Shown: piece by piece, positions 34,591 through 42,717 of the stretch
How positions within the stretch are numbered: the first letter of the stretch is position 1
How the letters are laid out: each line of letters opens with the position of its first letter
Assembly (NCBI GenBank): GCA_020630195.1
Contig: JAHDBV010000006.1
Span: 47,979 to 111,978, forward strand
Direction: 5' to 3'
Length of the DNA: 64,000 nucleotides
Origin: Acidimicrobiales bacterium
Lineage (GTDB): Bacteria > Actinomycetota > Acidimicrobiia > Acidimicrobiales > SZUA-35
The notes under the pieces: generated by a model
The model's input: the letters and a program-made list of their open reading frames with translations, nothing else
The model's database searches: none
Told to the model about the DNA's origin: nothing
Translations under genes and position numbers: made by a program

Positions 34591-36677
34591 CAGTTGCTGT
34601 ACGACGCCAGCGAGCCGCCCTCGGCGGCGAGACGCTCGAGCAGCGGTGACAGCTCCCACTGGCGCCCGCCGACCGTCTCGGCGTAGTGGCGGACCTTCTC
34701 GACCACCTCGGCGAGGCCGACCGAGTCGGCCCAGTGCATCGGACCGCCGCGGTAGACCGGCCAGCCGTAGCCGTTGACCCAGACGACGTCGACGTCGCTG
34801 CCCCGGATGGCGATGCCCTCCTCGAGGATCTTGGCGCCCTCGTTGACCATGGCGTAGAGGCACCGCTCGAGCACCTCGTCGTCGGTGACGTCGCGCTGCT
34901 CGTGGCCCTTGCCGGCGGCGAACTCGGCGATCATCGCCTCGACCTCGGGATCGGGGGTCGCCGCACGGGTCTCGGGGTCGTAGGTGTAGTAGCCGCGGCC
35001 GTTCTTCTGGCCCTTGCGGCCGCTCTCGTTCATGAGATCGCGAACGGTGTCGCCGGTCGAGGTCTCGGCCTTCCAGCCGATGTCGAGGCCGGCGAGGTCG
35101 CTCATCGCGAACGGCCCCATGGGGAACCCGAAGTCGTAGAGCACCCGGTCGACCTGGGCCGGGGTCGCCCCTTCGAGGATGATCGAGTTCGCCTCGAGGC
35201 TGCGCTGGAACAGCATCCGGTTGCCCACGAAGCCGTGGCAGACGCCGACGAGGGCCCCGATCTTGCCGATCGTCTTGGCCAGGGCCATCGAGGTGGCGAT
35301 CACCTCGTCGGAGGTGGCGTCACCCCGGACGACCTCGAGCAGCTTCATCACGTTGGCCGGCGAGAAGAAGTGCAGGCCGATGACCGACTCGGGCCGGGAG
35401 GTGACCGAGGCGATCTCGTTGATGTCGAGTGCCGAGGTGTTCGAGGCCAGCACGGCGCCCGGCTTACAGATGGCGTCGAGCTCGGTGAAGATCGACTTCT
35501 TGAGGTCCATGTCCTCGAAGACGGCCTCGATCACGATGTCGCAGTCGGCGAAGTCGGCCTTGTCGGTCGAGCCGGTGATGAGCGCCATCCGGGCGGCGAC
35601 CGACTCGGGTGTGCTCGTGCGGGACCGCTCGTAGTTCTTCTTGACGACGGCGAGGCCTCGGTCGAGGGCGTCCTGATCGCGCTCCACGATCGTGACCGGG
35701 ATGCCGGCGTTGGCGAAGTTCATCGCGATGCCGCCACCCATGGTTCCGGCGCCGAGTACGCCGGCCCGCTCGATCGGGATCTTCGGTGTGTCCTTGCCGA
35801 TGCCCGGCACCTTGTTGGCTGCCCGTTCGGCGAAGAAGTAGTAGCGCTGTGCCGCCGACTGCGGCCCGGTCATGAGCTCGCCGAAGAGCCGGCGCTCGAC
35901 GGCGAGGCCCTCCTCGAACGGCAGGTTCGCGGCGGCCTCGACGCACTGGATGTTGTACTCCGGGGCCAGGAAGCCCCGGGTCTTGCGGGCGATGGAGGCC
36001 CGGAAGTCGGCGAAGACCTGCTCGTCACCCCGGTGCTCGGCGACCTTGTCGTCGCGGTCCCGCACCTTCGCGAGCGGCAGGTTCTCCGCCACGGCCCGCC
36101 CGGCGAAGGCGACGGCCGCAGCACGGAGCGCGTCGACATCGCCGGCGACGGCCTCGTCGATCAGACCGCAGGCGGATGCCTCCTCGGCACCGATGTGGCG
36201 ACCCGACGTCATCATCTCGAGGGCCTTCGGCACACCGGTCAGACGGGGCAGGCGCTGCGTACCACCAGCACCAGGGAGCAGGCCGAGGTTGACCTCGGGC
36301 AGGCCGAACTTCGCCGAGTCGAGGGCCACCCGGTAGTGGGCGCACAGTGCGACCTCGAGGCCACCACCCAGGGCGGTGCCGTGGATCGCGGCGATCACCG
36401 GGACGGGCGCGTCCTCCATGGCCGCCTGCACCTCGTGCAGGCCTGCGGCCTCGGGCGCACCGCCGCCGAACTCGCTGATGTCGGCACCGGCGATGAAGGT
36501 CCGCCCATCGCAGATCACGACGATCGCCGAGGCACCCGACTCGACCGCCGCGGCCATGCCGTCGAAGAGGCCCTGGCGGACATGCCAACTGAGGGCGTTG
36601 ACCGGCGGGTTGTTCACGACGACGAGGGCGACGTCGCCGTCGTGTTCGAGGCGGACGGATTGCGAGAGCTCAGCCAT
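34590..36677 (-). CDS. Multifunctional enoyl-CoA hydratase / 3-hydroxyacyl-CoA dehydrogenase (FadB/FadJ-like)
   Basis: The 695-residue beta-oxidation enzyme has an N-terminal crotonase domain (about residues 1-190: 'FIAGADISEFGG', 'GTALGGGLEVALCAHYRVA', 'LGLLPGAGGTQRLPRLTG'). The NAD-binding 3-hydroxyacyl-CoA dehydrogenase domain begins at about 300 ('AGVLGAGTMGGGIAMNFANAG', 'LHFFSPANVMKLLEVVRG'), followed by two C-terminal dehydrogenase domains with 'GFVGNRMLF'. It catalyses hydration and oxidation of trans-2-enoyl-CoA. ATG 36677 is preferred to a GTG four codons upstream. The gene lies 57 bases after an acyl-CoA dehydrogenase on the same strand, giving three consecutive beta-oxidation steps. 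Confidence 0.93.
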   Translation of the reverse strand: MAELSQSVRLEHDGDVALVVVNNPPVNALSWHVRQGLFDGMAAAVESGASAIVVICDGRTFIAGADISEFGGGAPEAAGLHEVQAAMEDAPVPVIAAIHGTALGGGLEVALCAHYRVALDSAKFGLPEVNLGLLPGAGGTQRLPRLTGVPKALEMMTSGRHIGAEEASACGLIDEAVAGDVDALRAAAVAFAGRAVAENLPLAKVRDRDDKVAEHRGDEQVFADFRASIARKTRGFLAPEYNIQCVEAAANLPFEEGLAVERRLFGELMTGPQSAAQRYYFFAERAANKVPGIGKDTPKIPIERAGVLGAGTMGGGIAMNFANAGIPVTIVERDQDALDRGLAVVKKNYERSRTSTPESVAARMALITGSTDKADFADCDIVIEAVFEDMDLKKSIFTELDAICKPGAVLASNTSALDINEIASVTSRPESVIGLHFFSPANVMKLLEVVRGDATSDEVIATSMALAKTIGKIGALVGVCHGFVGNRMLFQRSLEANSIILEGATPAQVDRVLYDFGFPMGPFAMSDLAGLDIGWKAETSTGDTVRDLMNESGRKGQKNGRGYYTYDPETRAATPDPEVEAMIAEFAAGKGHEQRDVTDDEVLERCLYAMVNEGAKILEEGIAIRGSDVDVVWVNGYGWPVYRGGPMHWADSVGLAEVVEKVRHYAETVGGRQWELSPLLERLAAEGGSLASYSN

Positions 36678-36733
36678 GGGGCCAGTCAAGCACCCCGGCC
36701 CTCCCCGACGCCCGTCGGGCTACGTCGAGGGGA

Positions 36734-37978
36734 TCACTTGGTGTCCTTCCACGGGCCAGCGTCGGCCCGCGGCTCCTTCGGGAGGCCGAGCACGCGCTCG
36801 CCGACGATGTTGCGCTGCACCTCGCTCGTCCCGGCATAGATCGTGCCGGGCCGGGCGATCATGAACGACGCCATCCAGTTGCCCGCCGTGTTCGGCGTGC
36901 CGATCGGCGGGGCACCGAGACCGCCTCGGGTGTCGGTGCCGAAGCCGACCGTGCCGTCGGCGCCGAGCACGTTCATCGCCGACTCGGTGATCGCCTGGTG
37001 GTGCTGCGACCAGAACAACTTGCCGATCGAGGACTCCGGCCCCGGGTTCTGGCCCTTCAGGAAGCGGGTCAGCGCCTGCATGCCGCGATACCGCATGATC
37101 TGGACGTTGGTGTGGAAGCGGGCGACGTCCTGACGGACCACCGGGTCGTCGGCGAGCCCCCGCTCGACCACCATCTCCTTGTACTGCTCGAACTCGGCGC
37201 CGTAGGCGAGTGAGGTGACGGTGGCGTTCACGCCCCGCTCGAACCCGAGCAGCGTGTTGCCGACCGCCCATCCGTTGTTGACCTCACCGAGCACGTCGCC
37301 CTTCGGGCAGCGGGCCTCGTCGAAGAAGACCTCACAGAAGTGGTCGTGGCCGGCCATGTTGGTGATCGGCCGCACCTCGACGCCGGGCTGGTCCATCGGC
37401 ACGAGCAGGAACGTGATGCCCTTGTGCTTGGGGTTCTCCGGGGCCGTCCGGGCAAGCGTGAAGATCATGTTCGCCGTGCTGCCGGCCGAGGTCCAGATCT
37501 TCTGACCACTGATGACCCACTCGTCACCGTCGAGCTCGGCCTTGCAGCCGACGTTGGCGAGATCGGAGCCCGCATCGGGTTCGGAGTAGCCCTGGCAGAA
37601 CACGTCGACGCCGTCGAGGATGCGCGGGATGTAGTGCGCCTTCTGTTCCTCGGTGCCCCACACGAGGATCGTGTTGCCGACCATGCCGATCGAGAACGGA
37701 TCGTTGGCACCGGCGGTCGGCACGCCGCGCTTCGCGAACTCCTCGTTGAGGATGACCTGCTCGACATGGGTCAGGCCACCGCCGCCGTACTCGGCCGGCC
37801 AGGCGGCGGCGAGGAGGTTGTGCTCGCGCAGCGTCGCCCGCCACTGCTTCTGGAACACCGACCGCTCCTCGCCGGCGAGGGCGCCGATGCCGGCCCAACC
37901 CTCGGGCAGGTTGGCGTCGAGGAAGGCGGTGATCTTCGAGCGGAACTCGTCGGTCTCGGGCGAATACGTCGGCTGCAT
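36734..37978 (-). CDS. Acyl-CoA dehydrogenase
   Basis: The 414-residue flavoprotein oxidises acyl-CoA to 2-enoyl-CoA. Family motifs are 'FCQGYSEPDAGSDLANVGCKAE', 'WVISGQKIWTSAG', 'GVEVRPITNMAGHDHFCEVFFDEARCPKGDVLGEVNNGW' and, at the C-terminus, 'IYAGTSEVQRNIVGERVLGLPKE'. The start 'MQPTYSPETDEFRSKITAFLDANLPEGW' is close to actinobacterial FadE-type proteins. First gene of the unit with the hydratase/dehydrogenase. Confidence 0.93.
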   Translation of the reverse strand: MQPTYSPETDEFRSKITAFLDANLPEGWAGIGALAGEERSVFQKQWRATLREHNLLAAAWPAEYGGGGLTHVEQVILNEEFAKRGVPTAGANDPFSIGMVGNTILVWGTEEQKAHYIPRILDGVDVFCQGYSEPDAGSDLANVGCKAELDGDEWVISGQKIWTSAGSTANMIFTLARTAPENPKHKGITFLLVPMDQPGVEVRPITNMAGHDHFCEVFFDEARCPKGDVLGEVNNGWAVGNTLLGFERGVNATVTSLAYGAEFEQYKEMVVERGLADDPVVRQDVARFHTNVQIMRYRGMQALTRFLKGQNPGPESSIGKLFWSQHHQAITESAMNVLGADGTVGFGTDTRGGLGAPPIGTPNTAGNWMASFMIARPGTIYAGTSEVQRNIVGERVLGLPKEPRADAGPWKDTK

Positions 37979-38137
37979 GGCCGGACGGTACCGAACGACG
38001 CCGATCAGATCGAGACGAACGGTCCCACCGTCGCCAGACCGACGACAAGGGCGTTGGCCCGAGACGCCAGTGGCTGGCGCCCGAACTCACTTCCAGAGAC
38101 ATGGAAGTCGAGCTTCTTCGCTGAGAGGATGGCGAAC

Positions 38138-38626
38138 ATGCCCGACTCCCCCTTGGCGCCGTTTGTCGAGCTGGTCCGCGACATCGAGCCCTTCAACTGC
38201 AAGGGACCTCAGACCGAGGTTGATGTTGCGCTGGCGGAGACGAGGCTCGGCGTCCGATTTCCTGTGTCGTACCGAGAGTTCCTGCTGACCTTCGGCCGTG
38301 GAGTGTGGGTGGCCCAGGAGTTCTTCGGAGTGAGCGGGGCCGAGGTGACGGCCGCAGCGCCCGACGTGGTCTGGATGACGCGGGATGCGAGGCAGTCGTG
38401 GGGCCTGCCGAATTCGTATGTGGTCGTCGGGTTCACCGGTGGCGTCGAGTACTACGTGATCGACACCGAGGCGGGTGGGGCGGGCTCACCGGAGCCACCA
38501 GTCCAGGTTTGGGTTCCGGGCGGGAATCGTGGCGGCGACAAGCTCGAAGTCGTCGCGCCGAACTTCGGAGCTCACGCATTCGACCTCGTGTCCAGCATGA
38601 TCCGCTTGAACGGTCGACCAACCTAA
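38138..38626 (+). CDS. SMI1/KNR4 (SUKH-like) family protein, orphan immunity-type
   Basis: The 162-residue protein has the SMI1/KNR4 signature 'VDVALAETRLGVRFPVSYREFLLTFGRGVW', then 'SYVVVGFTGGVEYYVIDTEAGG' and an end like 'APNFGAHAFDLVSSMIRL'. In bacteria this superfamily mostly provides immunity to contact-dependent or polymorphic toxins. No toxin gene is seen next to it. GAGAGG at 38123-38128 is correctly spaced for ATG 38138; ATG 38129 is too close. The DNA is visibly less GC-biased than the flanking acyl-CoA dehydrogenase genes, a sign of recent acquisition. Confidence 0.8.
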   Translation: MPDSPLAPFVELVRDIEPFNCKGPQTEVDVALAETRLGVRFPVSYREFLLTFGRGVWVAQEFFGVSGAEVTAAAPDVVWMTRDARQSWGLPNSYVVVGFTGGVEYYVIDTEAGGAGSPEPPVQVWVPGGNRGGDKLEVVAPNFGAHAFDLVSSMIRLNGRPT

Positions 38627-39035
38627 TCCCGCCGGTTGAGACTGCCGAGATCGACGCTGCCAGGGATTCGCTTGACGTTCGAGGGCGCCGGGCAGGCGGG
38701 TGACGCCCGCGTACGCCGCGAACTCCTGCTCCTCGTTGAAGCGGAGGGTTGGAGCTGGTTCGGCCTGGGCAATCGGCCCGTGATCGCTGCGCTTCGGGCG
38801 CGTGCTCGTTGGTCAGAACAATCCGGACCCGCCGTTGCCGCTGTGATGGCCACGAGCGCGTGCGGCGGCGATCTCGGCCTCCGGCGACCGGTGGGAGGTC
38901 CGCGGGCTGCTCATGCCCCGCCACAGTGCACGGAGAAGGGAGACGATCTTCGACATGCCTGATCAACGGCGGGTCGAGCGGCCGGGTTCCCGATATGCGC
39001 TCGACGCTCACCGGCGCACGCCTCACACTCGCCCC
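38627..39035. other. 409-bp gap without a supported gene
   Basis: Between the SMI1/KNR4-like gene and the phosphotransferase gene I see no coding region with a ribosome-binding site or family match. Short frames exist on both strands (38636-38962 plus, 38623-38853 minus), but their composition is not convincing. The stretch may hold remnants of the accessory insertion. Confidence 0.4.
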
Positions 39036-39983
39036 ATGAGCAGGGCCGGCACACGACTCGCCTGGGACCGCGTCCCGGTGCCGATCCGTCTCGCCGTCGA
39101 GGCCGAGCTCGGCTGCCGTGTCGTGCGGCACGAGAACGTGCACGGTGGGTTCACGCCCGGACCGGCCGGGCCGCTCGAGCTCGCCGACGGCCGTCGAGTG
39201 TTCGCGAAGGCCTGCGGCGAGGCGCTGAGCGCACCTGCGACGGCGATGCATCGCCGCGAGGCCGCGGTCCTCCCCCGGCTCGACATCGACGTGCCCGCTC
39301 CCGACTTCGTGACCGCCGTCGACCTCGACGGCTGGATCGTGCTCGTGACCGAACTCGTCGATGGCCACAGCCCGACCGCGCCGACCACCCCCGGCGACGT
39401 CGACGCCGTGTTCGACCTCATCACCGCCCTCGTGGAGCTCGGCGAACGGCCCGGGTGGCGAACGGTGCTCGACCCCGTCGGCACCGACCCCGCCGAGCGC
39501 GACGCCCGCTGGGCCTGGGCGAAGGTGGTCGACGATGGCACCGCCGATCGGCTGCCGGACTGGCCCCGTCGCCATCTCGACCGGCTCGTCCAGCTCGAAC
39601 GCGGCTGGCTCGAGGCCACCGTCGGCGGCCACCTGCTCCATCGCGATCTCCGCCTCGACAACGTGGTGACCGCTCCCGACGGGCGGGCGATCGCCGTCGA
39701 CTGGGCCCATGCCTCGCTCGGCGCCGCCTGGGTCGACCTCGTCGGATTGCTGCCCTCGCTCGAACTCGACGGCGGACCCCGGCCCGAGGATGTCTTCACC
39801 GAGCACCCGGTCGGGCGGGCCGCCGACCCGGATCGGGTCGACGTCTACCTGGCCGCCATCGCCGGCTACTTCATGCGGTCGTCGTTGCTGCCCCCGCCGC
39901 CCGGCGTCGCCGGGCTGCGGGAGTTCCAGCGGGCCCAGGGCGACATCACGTGCCGGTGGTTGGCCTCACGAGTCGGCTGGTGA
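39036..39983 (+). CDS. Aminoglycoside phosphotransferase (APH)-like kinase family protein
   Basis: The 315-residue protein has the APH/choline-kinase fold. An N-terminal lobe carries 'HGGFTPGPAGPLELADGRRVFAKACG', the catalytic loop is 'GGHLLHRDLRLDNVV', and the metal-binding Asp is in 'RAIAVDWAHASLGAAWVDLVGLLPSL'. The family phosphorylates small molecules (antibiotics, sugars, homoserine, choline) and the substrate cannot be deduced. The start is the ATG at 39036. Resistance should not be inferred from family membership. Confidence 0.8.
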   Translation: MSRAGTRLAWDRVPVPIRLAVEAELGCRVVRHENVHGGFTPGPAGPLELADGRRVFAKACGEALSAPATAMHRREAAVLPRLDIDVPAPDFVTAVDLDGWIVLVTELVDGHSPTAPTTPGDVDAVFDLITALVELGERPGWRTVLDPVGTDPAERDARWAWAKVVDDGTADRLPDWPRRHLDRLVQLERGWLEATVGGHLLHRDLRLDNVVTAPDGRAIAVDWAHASLGAAWVDLVGLLPSLELDGGPRPEDVFTEHPVGRAADPDRVDVYLAAIAGYFMRSSLLPPPPGVAGLREFQRAQGDITCRWLASRVGW

Positions 39984-40048
39984 CCCCTCACCGGGGCCGT
40001 TCCCGCTGCACGAACGACTCGATCAACAGCGCCGCGCTTGCCCGAGTT

Positions 40049-40086
40049 CCCGCGCCCAGGTGATGCCCAGCATCACCTGGCGCGGG
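40049..40086. terminator. Bidirectional hairpin terminator
   Basis: CCCGCG plus CCAGGTGATG (one bulged C between them) pairs with CATCACCTGG plus CGCGGG: 16 base pairs around a five-base loop. It is located between convergent gene ends (39983 and 40098) and is followed on the plus strand by GATTT. Confidence 0.75.
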
Positions 40087-40097
40087 GATTTGGGCGC

Positions 40098-41243
40098 TCA
40101 GAGGCCGAGCTGGCGGGAGGCGAGGTCGCGCATGATCTCCTCCGAGCCACCGCCGATGGCCTGGACCCGGACCTCCCGGTAGAGCCGCTCCACGGTGCCG
40201 CCCCGCAGGTAGCTGGCACCACCGAGGATCTGGGCCGCCTCACGGGCACAGAACTCGAAGGTCATGGTCGCGTCGACCTTGGCCTCGGCGATCTCGGCGA
40301 CCGGGTCGTCACCGGCGTTGAGACGCCATGCGAGCAGCTCGATCCAGGCCTGGCAGGCGTTGATCCGGCGGTCCATCTCCACGAGCTTGTGCCGGATCAC
40401 CTGATGGTCGGCGAGCCGCTTGCCGAAGGTCTCGCGCTCACGGGCCCACGCCAGGGCCTCGTCGTAGCAGACCCGGGCGAACTCGACCGACTGGGCGGCG
40501 AGGTCGATGCGCTCGGCGTTGAAGTTGTTCACGATCATCGAGAACCCGGCGTTCTCCTCGCCGAGGAGGTTCTCGACCGGCACCCGGCAGTCGTCGAAGT
40601 AGAGCGTGGCGGTGTCGGAGGCGAGCCAGCCCATCTTGTCGAGCTTCGTCCGCTCCAACCCCTCGACGTCACCGGGGATCACGAGCATCGAGATGCCTGC
40701 CGGCCCCTCACCGCCGGTCCGCACCGCGGCGGTGAACCAGTCGGCCCGCATCCCGGAGGTGATGAAGGTCTTCGAGCCGTTGACGACGTAGTGATCGCCG
40801 TCGCGCTTCGCGGTGGTCTTGATCCGGGCGACGTCCGACCCGCCCGACGGCTCGGTGATGGCGAGCGCGGCGATCTCGTCACCGCTCATGCAACCCGGCA
40901 GCACCTTCGCCTTGATCGCGTCGGAACCGAACTTCTGCACCGGGGGAAGCCCGATGTAGTTCGACAGCAGGGCGGCCACCACGCCACCGGATCCGGAGCG
41001 GCTCAGCTCCTGGAACATCATCAGGCGGTTGATCGCATCACGCTGCCCGTGGCCGCCGTACTCGGCGTCGAAGCCGTCGCCGAAGAAGCCGATCGCACCG
41101 GCCTTGTTGTAGAGCTCGCGGGGCACCTCACCGTCGAGATCCCACTGATGCACGTGGGGGGTGATCTCGGCCTCCACGAAGGCCCGGATGGCCTCCCGGT
41201 AGCTCTCGTGATCGTCGGTGTAGAACGGGCTGGAGACGGTCAT
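40098..41243 (-). CDS. Acyl-CoA dehydrogenase
   Basis: The 381-residue protein has the usual motifs: 'LAITEPSGGSDVARIKTTA', 'YVVNGSKTFITSGMRADWF', 'NNFNAERIDLAAQSVEFARVCYDEALAWARERETFGKRLADHQVIRHKL' and, at the end, 'GGTVERLYREVRVQAIGGGSEEIMRDLASRQL'. It is a short- to long-chain FadE-type enzyme; chain preference is unknown. ATG 41243 is used; ATG 41252 would add three residues. A near-palindrome lies just upstream (41277-41296). The frame continues upstream into the next gene's shadow. Confidence 0.92.
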   Translation of the reverse strand: MTVSSPFYTDDHESYREAIRAFVEAEITPHVHQWDLDGEVPRELYNKAGAIGFFGDGFDAEYGGHGQRDAINRLMMFQELSRSGSGGVVAALLSNYIGLPPVQKFGSDAIKAKVLPGCMSGDEIAALAITEPSGGSDVARIKTTAKRDGDHYVVNGSKTFITSGMRADWFTAAVRTGGEGPAGISMLVIPGDVEGLERTKLDKMGWLASDTATLYFDDCRVPVENLLGEENAGFSMIVNNFNAERIDLAAQSVEFARVCYDEALAWARERETFGKRLADHQVIRHKLVEMDRRINACQAWIELLAWRLNAGDDPVAEIAEAKVDATMTFEFCAREAAQILGGASYLRGGTVERLYREVRVQAIGGGSEEIMRDLASRQLGL

Positions 41244-41276
41244 GGGGACCATCTTGCCCGAAACGGCGAGCCCGAA

Positions 41277-41296
41277 CCTAACAACTGTTTGGTAGG
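41277..41296. promoter_or_regulatory. Candidate operator palindrome upstream of the acyl-CoA dehydrogenase
   Basis: CCTAACAACTGTTTGGTAGG is a 20-bp imperfect palindrome (seven of ten positions per half are symmetric). It is AT-rich for this genome and sits 34 bp before the acyl-CoA dehydrogenase start. The size suits a TetR-family fatty-acid regulator; none is encoded adjacent. Confidence 0.4.
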
Positions 41297-41310
41297 CGTC
41301 CCGGGGTGAC

Positions 41311-42111
41311 TCAGGCGAGCGTGCGGAGCAGCTCGGGAGCGAACGGCGCATCGGGCGCCGGCCAGGCGTCGGCAGCCACGTGCGGGCCGTCGGGCCGGAC
41401 GATCCGGTCGACCGCGGCGGCCCCGAGCACGTCATAGGAGCGCAGGAACGGGAGCTCGGTGTCGAGCGAGCGTTCCACCATCGCCTGGACGTACCCCTCG
41501 GGCAGCACCCGACCGACCCCGGCGACGACCCACAGCGGCGTGAGGGTGAGGCGGGCCGTGGCGGCGGCGACCAGGCCGCCGGCCTCGGTGACCACGCTGC
41601 GCTCCCCCACGGCGGAGGCTTCGAGCAGCACGACGTCGGCCATCTCGACACCGGCACCCATCTGGATCGGGTCGATGACTTCGGCGTACACGTCGGAACG
41701 TTCGAGTCGTCGTGCAAGGCCCTGACCACGACCGTCGCCGTCGACGATGAGCACCTCGAGGTCTCCACGGCGGGGCAACGCCTCACCGATCACGTCGGGC
41801 CAGCCGACGATCAGCACCGTGCCCTCGTCCGGCAGTGCCGCGGCGAGTTCCCGAGCGGTCCGGTCCTCGCGGAGCTCACCGATCACCGCCCGGGCCTCGG
41901 CCCGGACGTCGGTGGCATGGGCGAGGCGCCCGCTCAGCCACCACAACAACCCGACGTCGGGTTGGCGGGTCAGCAGCCGACGACTGGCGGTGAGCACCGC
42001 TCCCGGGTCGTCCGCGAAGGCCGCGATCGCCGACGCCGCCTCCCCGGCCAACATGGAGGCATCCGCCCCCGTTGCCCGGGCGACGAACCGGAGTTGTTCG
42101 ATCGGATGCAC
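41311..42111 (-). CDS. eIF-2B-alpha / ribose-1,5-bisphosphate isomerase-like family protein
   Basis: The 266-residue protein has the C-terminal Rossmann-like pattern of the IF-2B family: 'GTVLIVGWPDVIGEAL', 'DLEVLIVDGDGRGQGLARRLE', 'VEMADVVLLEASAVGERSVVTEAGGLVAAATARLTLTPLWVVAGVGRVLPEGY'. The N-terminal 100 residues are helical. Relatives are sugar-phosphate isomerases or translation factors; the role here is unknown. It starts with GTG and appears leaderless (TAGGGT six bases upstream). Confidence 0.6.
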   Translation of the reverse strand: MHPIEQLRFVARATGADASMLAGEAASAIAAFADDPGAVLTASRRLLTRQPDVGLLWWLSGRLAHATDVRAEARAVIGELREDRTARELAAALPDEGTVLIVGWPDVIGEALPRRGDLEVLIVDGDGRGQGLARRLERSDVYAEVIDPIQMGAGVEMADVVLLEASAVGERSVVTEAGGLVAAATARLTLTPLWVVAGVGRVLPEGYVQAMVERSLDTELPFLRSYDVLGAAAVDRIVRPDGPHVAADAWPAPDAPFAPELLRTLA

Positions 42112-42117
42112 ACCCGG

Positions 42118-42192
42118 ACCCTACGACCGACACCCCCGGTCACGGAATCCGTGGCGCAAGAGTTCGGTTGCGCCCATCGCCTGCGCTAGCCT
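42118..42192. promoter_or_regulatory. Back-to-back promoters of two leaderless genes
   Basis: TAGGGT on the minus strand (42123-42118) is six bases before the GTG at 42111, and TAGCCT on the plus strand (42187-42192) is eight bases before the GTG at 42201. The two promoters share about 60 bp. Confidence 0.5.
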
Positions 42193-42200
42193 CGCCGCCC

Positions 42201-42683
42201 GTGGTCGACGCACCCTCCGATCTGGTTCTGGACTCGATCCAAGGCCAGGGATACGAGCTCCGAGACTGGCTCACCTCGTACCCCTTCCTGCTGATCGCCA
42301 TCGATCCGTACACGCATGAATCCGCGTGGATCCTGGAGACGGCCGGCCGGATCCTGCACCACTACTCGCCGTCCGACATCCGCTGCGGGTTCCTCGTGGC
42401 CGCGGGCGATGACGAGTGCCGGCAGTTCCTCGGCCCCTGGGCCGAGGACTTCCTCACCTTCGCCGATCCGGAGCGCAAGGCGATCGAGGCCTTCGGCCTC
42501 GAGCATCTGCCCGCCCTCGTGGTGGTCCGCCCCGATCTCACCCTGCAGACCTCGGACGGCTGGGACCCCGAGGCCTGGCGTGCGATCGCCGGCGACCTCG
42601 CCCAGATGCTGTCGTGGTCGCGGCCCCAGATCCCCGCCCCCGGCGATCCCGTGCCGTACCAGGGCACGCCGGCGCTCGGCTGA
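42201..42683 (+). CDS. Thioredoxin-fold protein lacking a CxxC motif
   Basis: The 160-residue protein has the order of secondary structure of thioredoxin-like or peroxiredoxin-like domains: 'YPFLLIAIDPYTHESAWILETAGRILHHY', 'IRCGFLVAAGDDECRQFL', 'LTFADPERKAIEAFGLEHLPALVVVRPDLTLQTSDGWDPEAWRAIAGDLA'. The usual active-site cysteines are absent, since the first loop reads DPYTHESAW. A non-redox binding or regulatory role is possible. GTG 42201 follows a -10 box. Malonyl-CoA decarboxylase follows 34 bases later. Confidence 0.6.
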   Translation: MVDAPSDLVLDSIQGQGYELRDWLTSYPFLLIAIDPYTHESAWILETAGRILHHYSPSDIRCGFLVAAGDDECRQFLGPWAEDFLTFADPERKAIEAFGLEHLPALVVVRPDLTLQTSDGWDPEAWRAIAGDLAQMLSWSRPQIPAPGDPVPYQGTPALG

Positions 42684-42717
42684 CCATGCGGGCCCGACAC
42701 GTGAAGGGCCGCTCGAC

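Noticed and set aside
38623..38962. Short frames on both strands after the SMI1/KNR4-like gene
   Set aside because: Composition and third-position pattern do not look coding, and neither has a usable ribosome-binding site.
39036..39983. Aminoglycoside resistance gene
   Set aside because: Only the general APH fold is visible; many members phosphorylate sugars or amino alcohols, so a resistance label is not justified.
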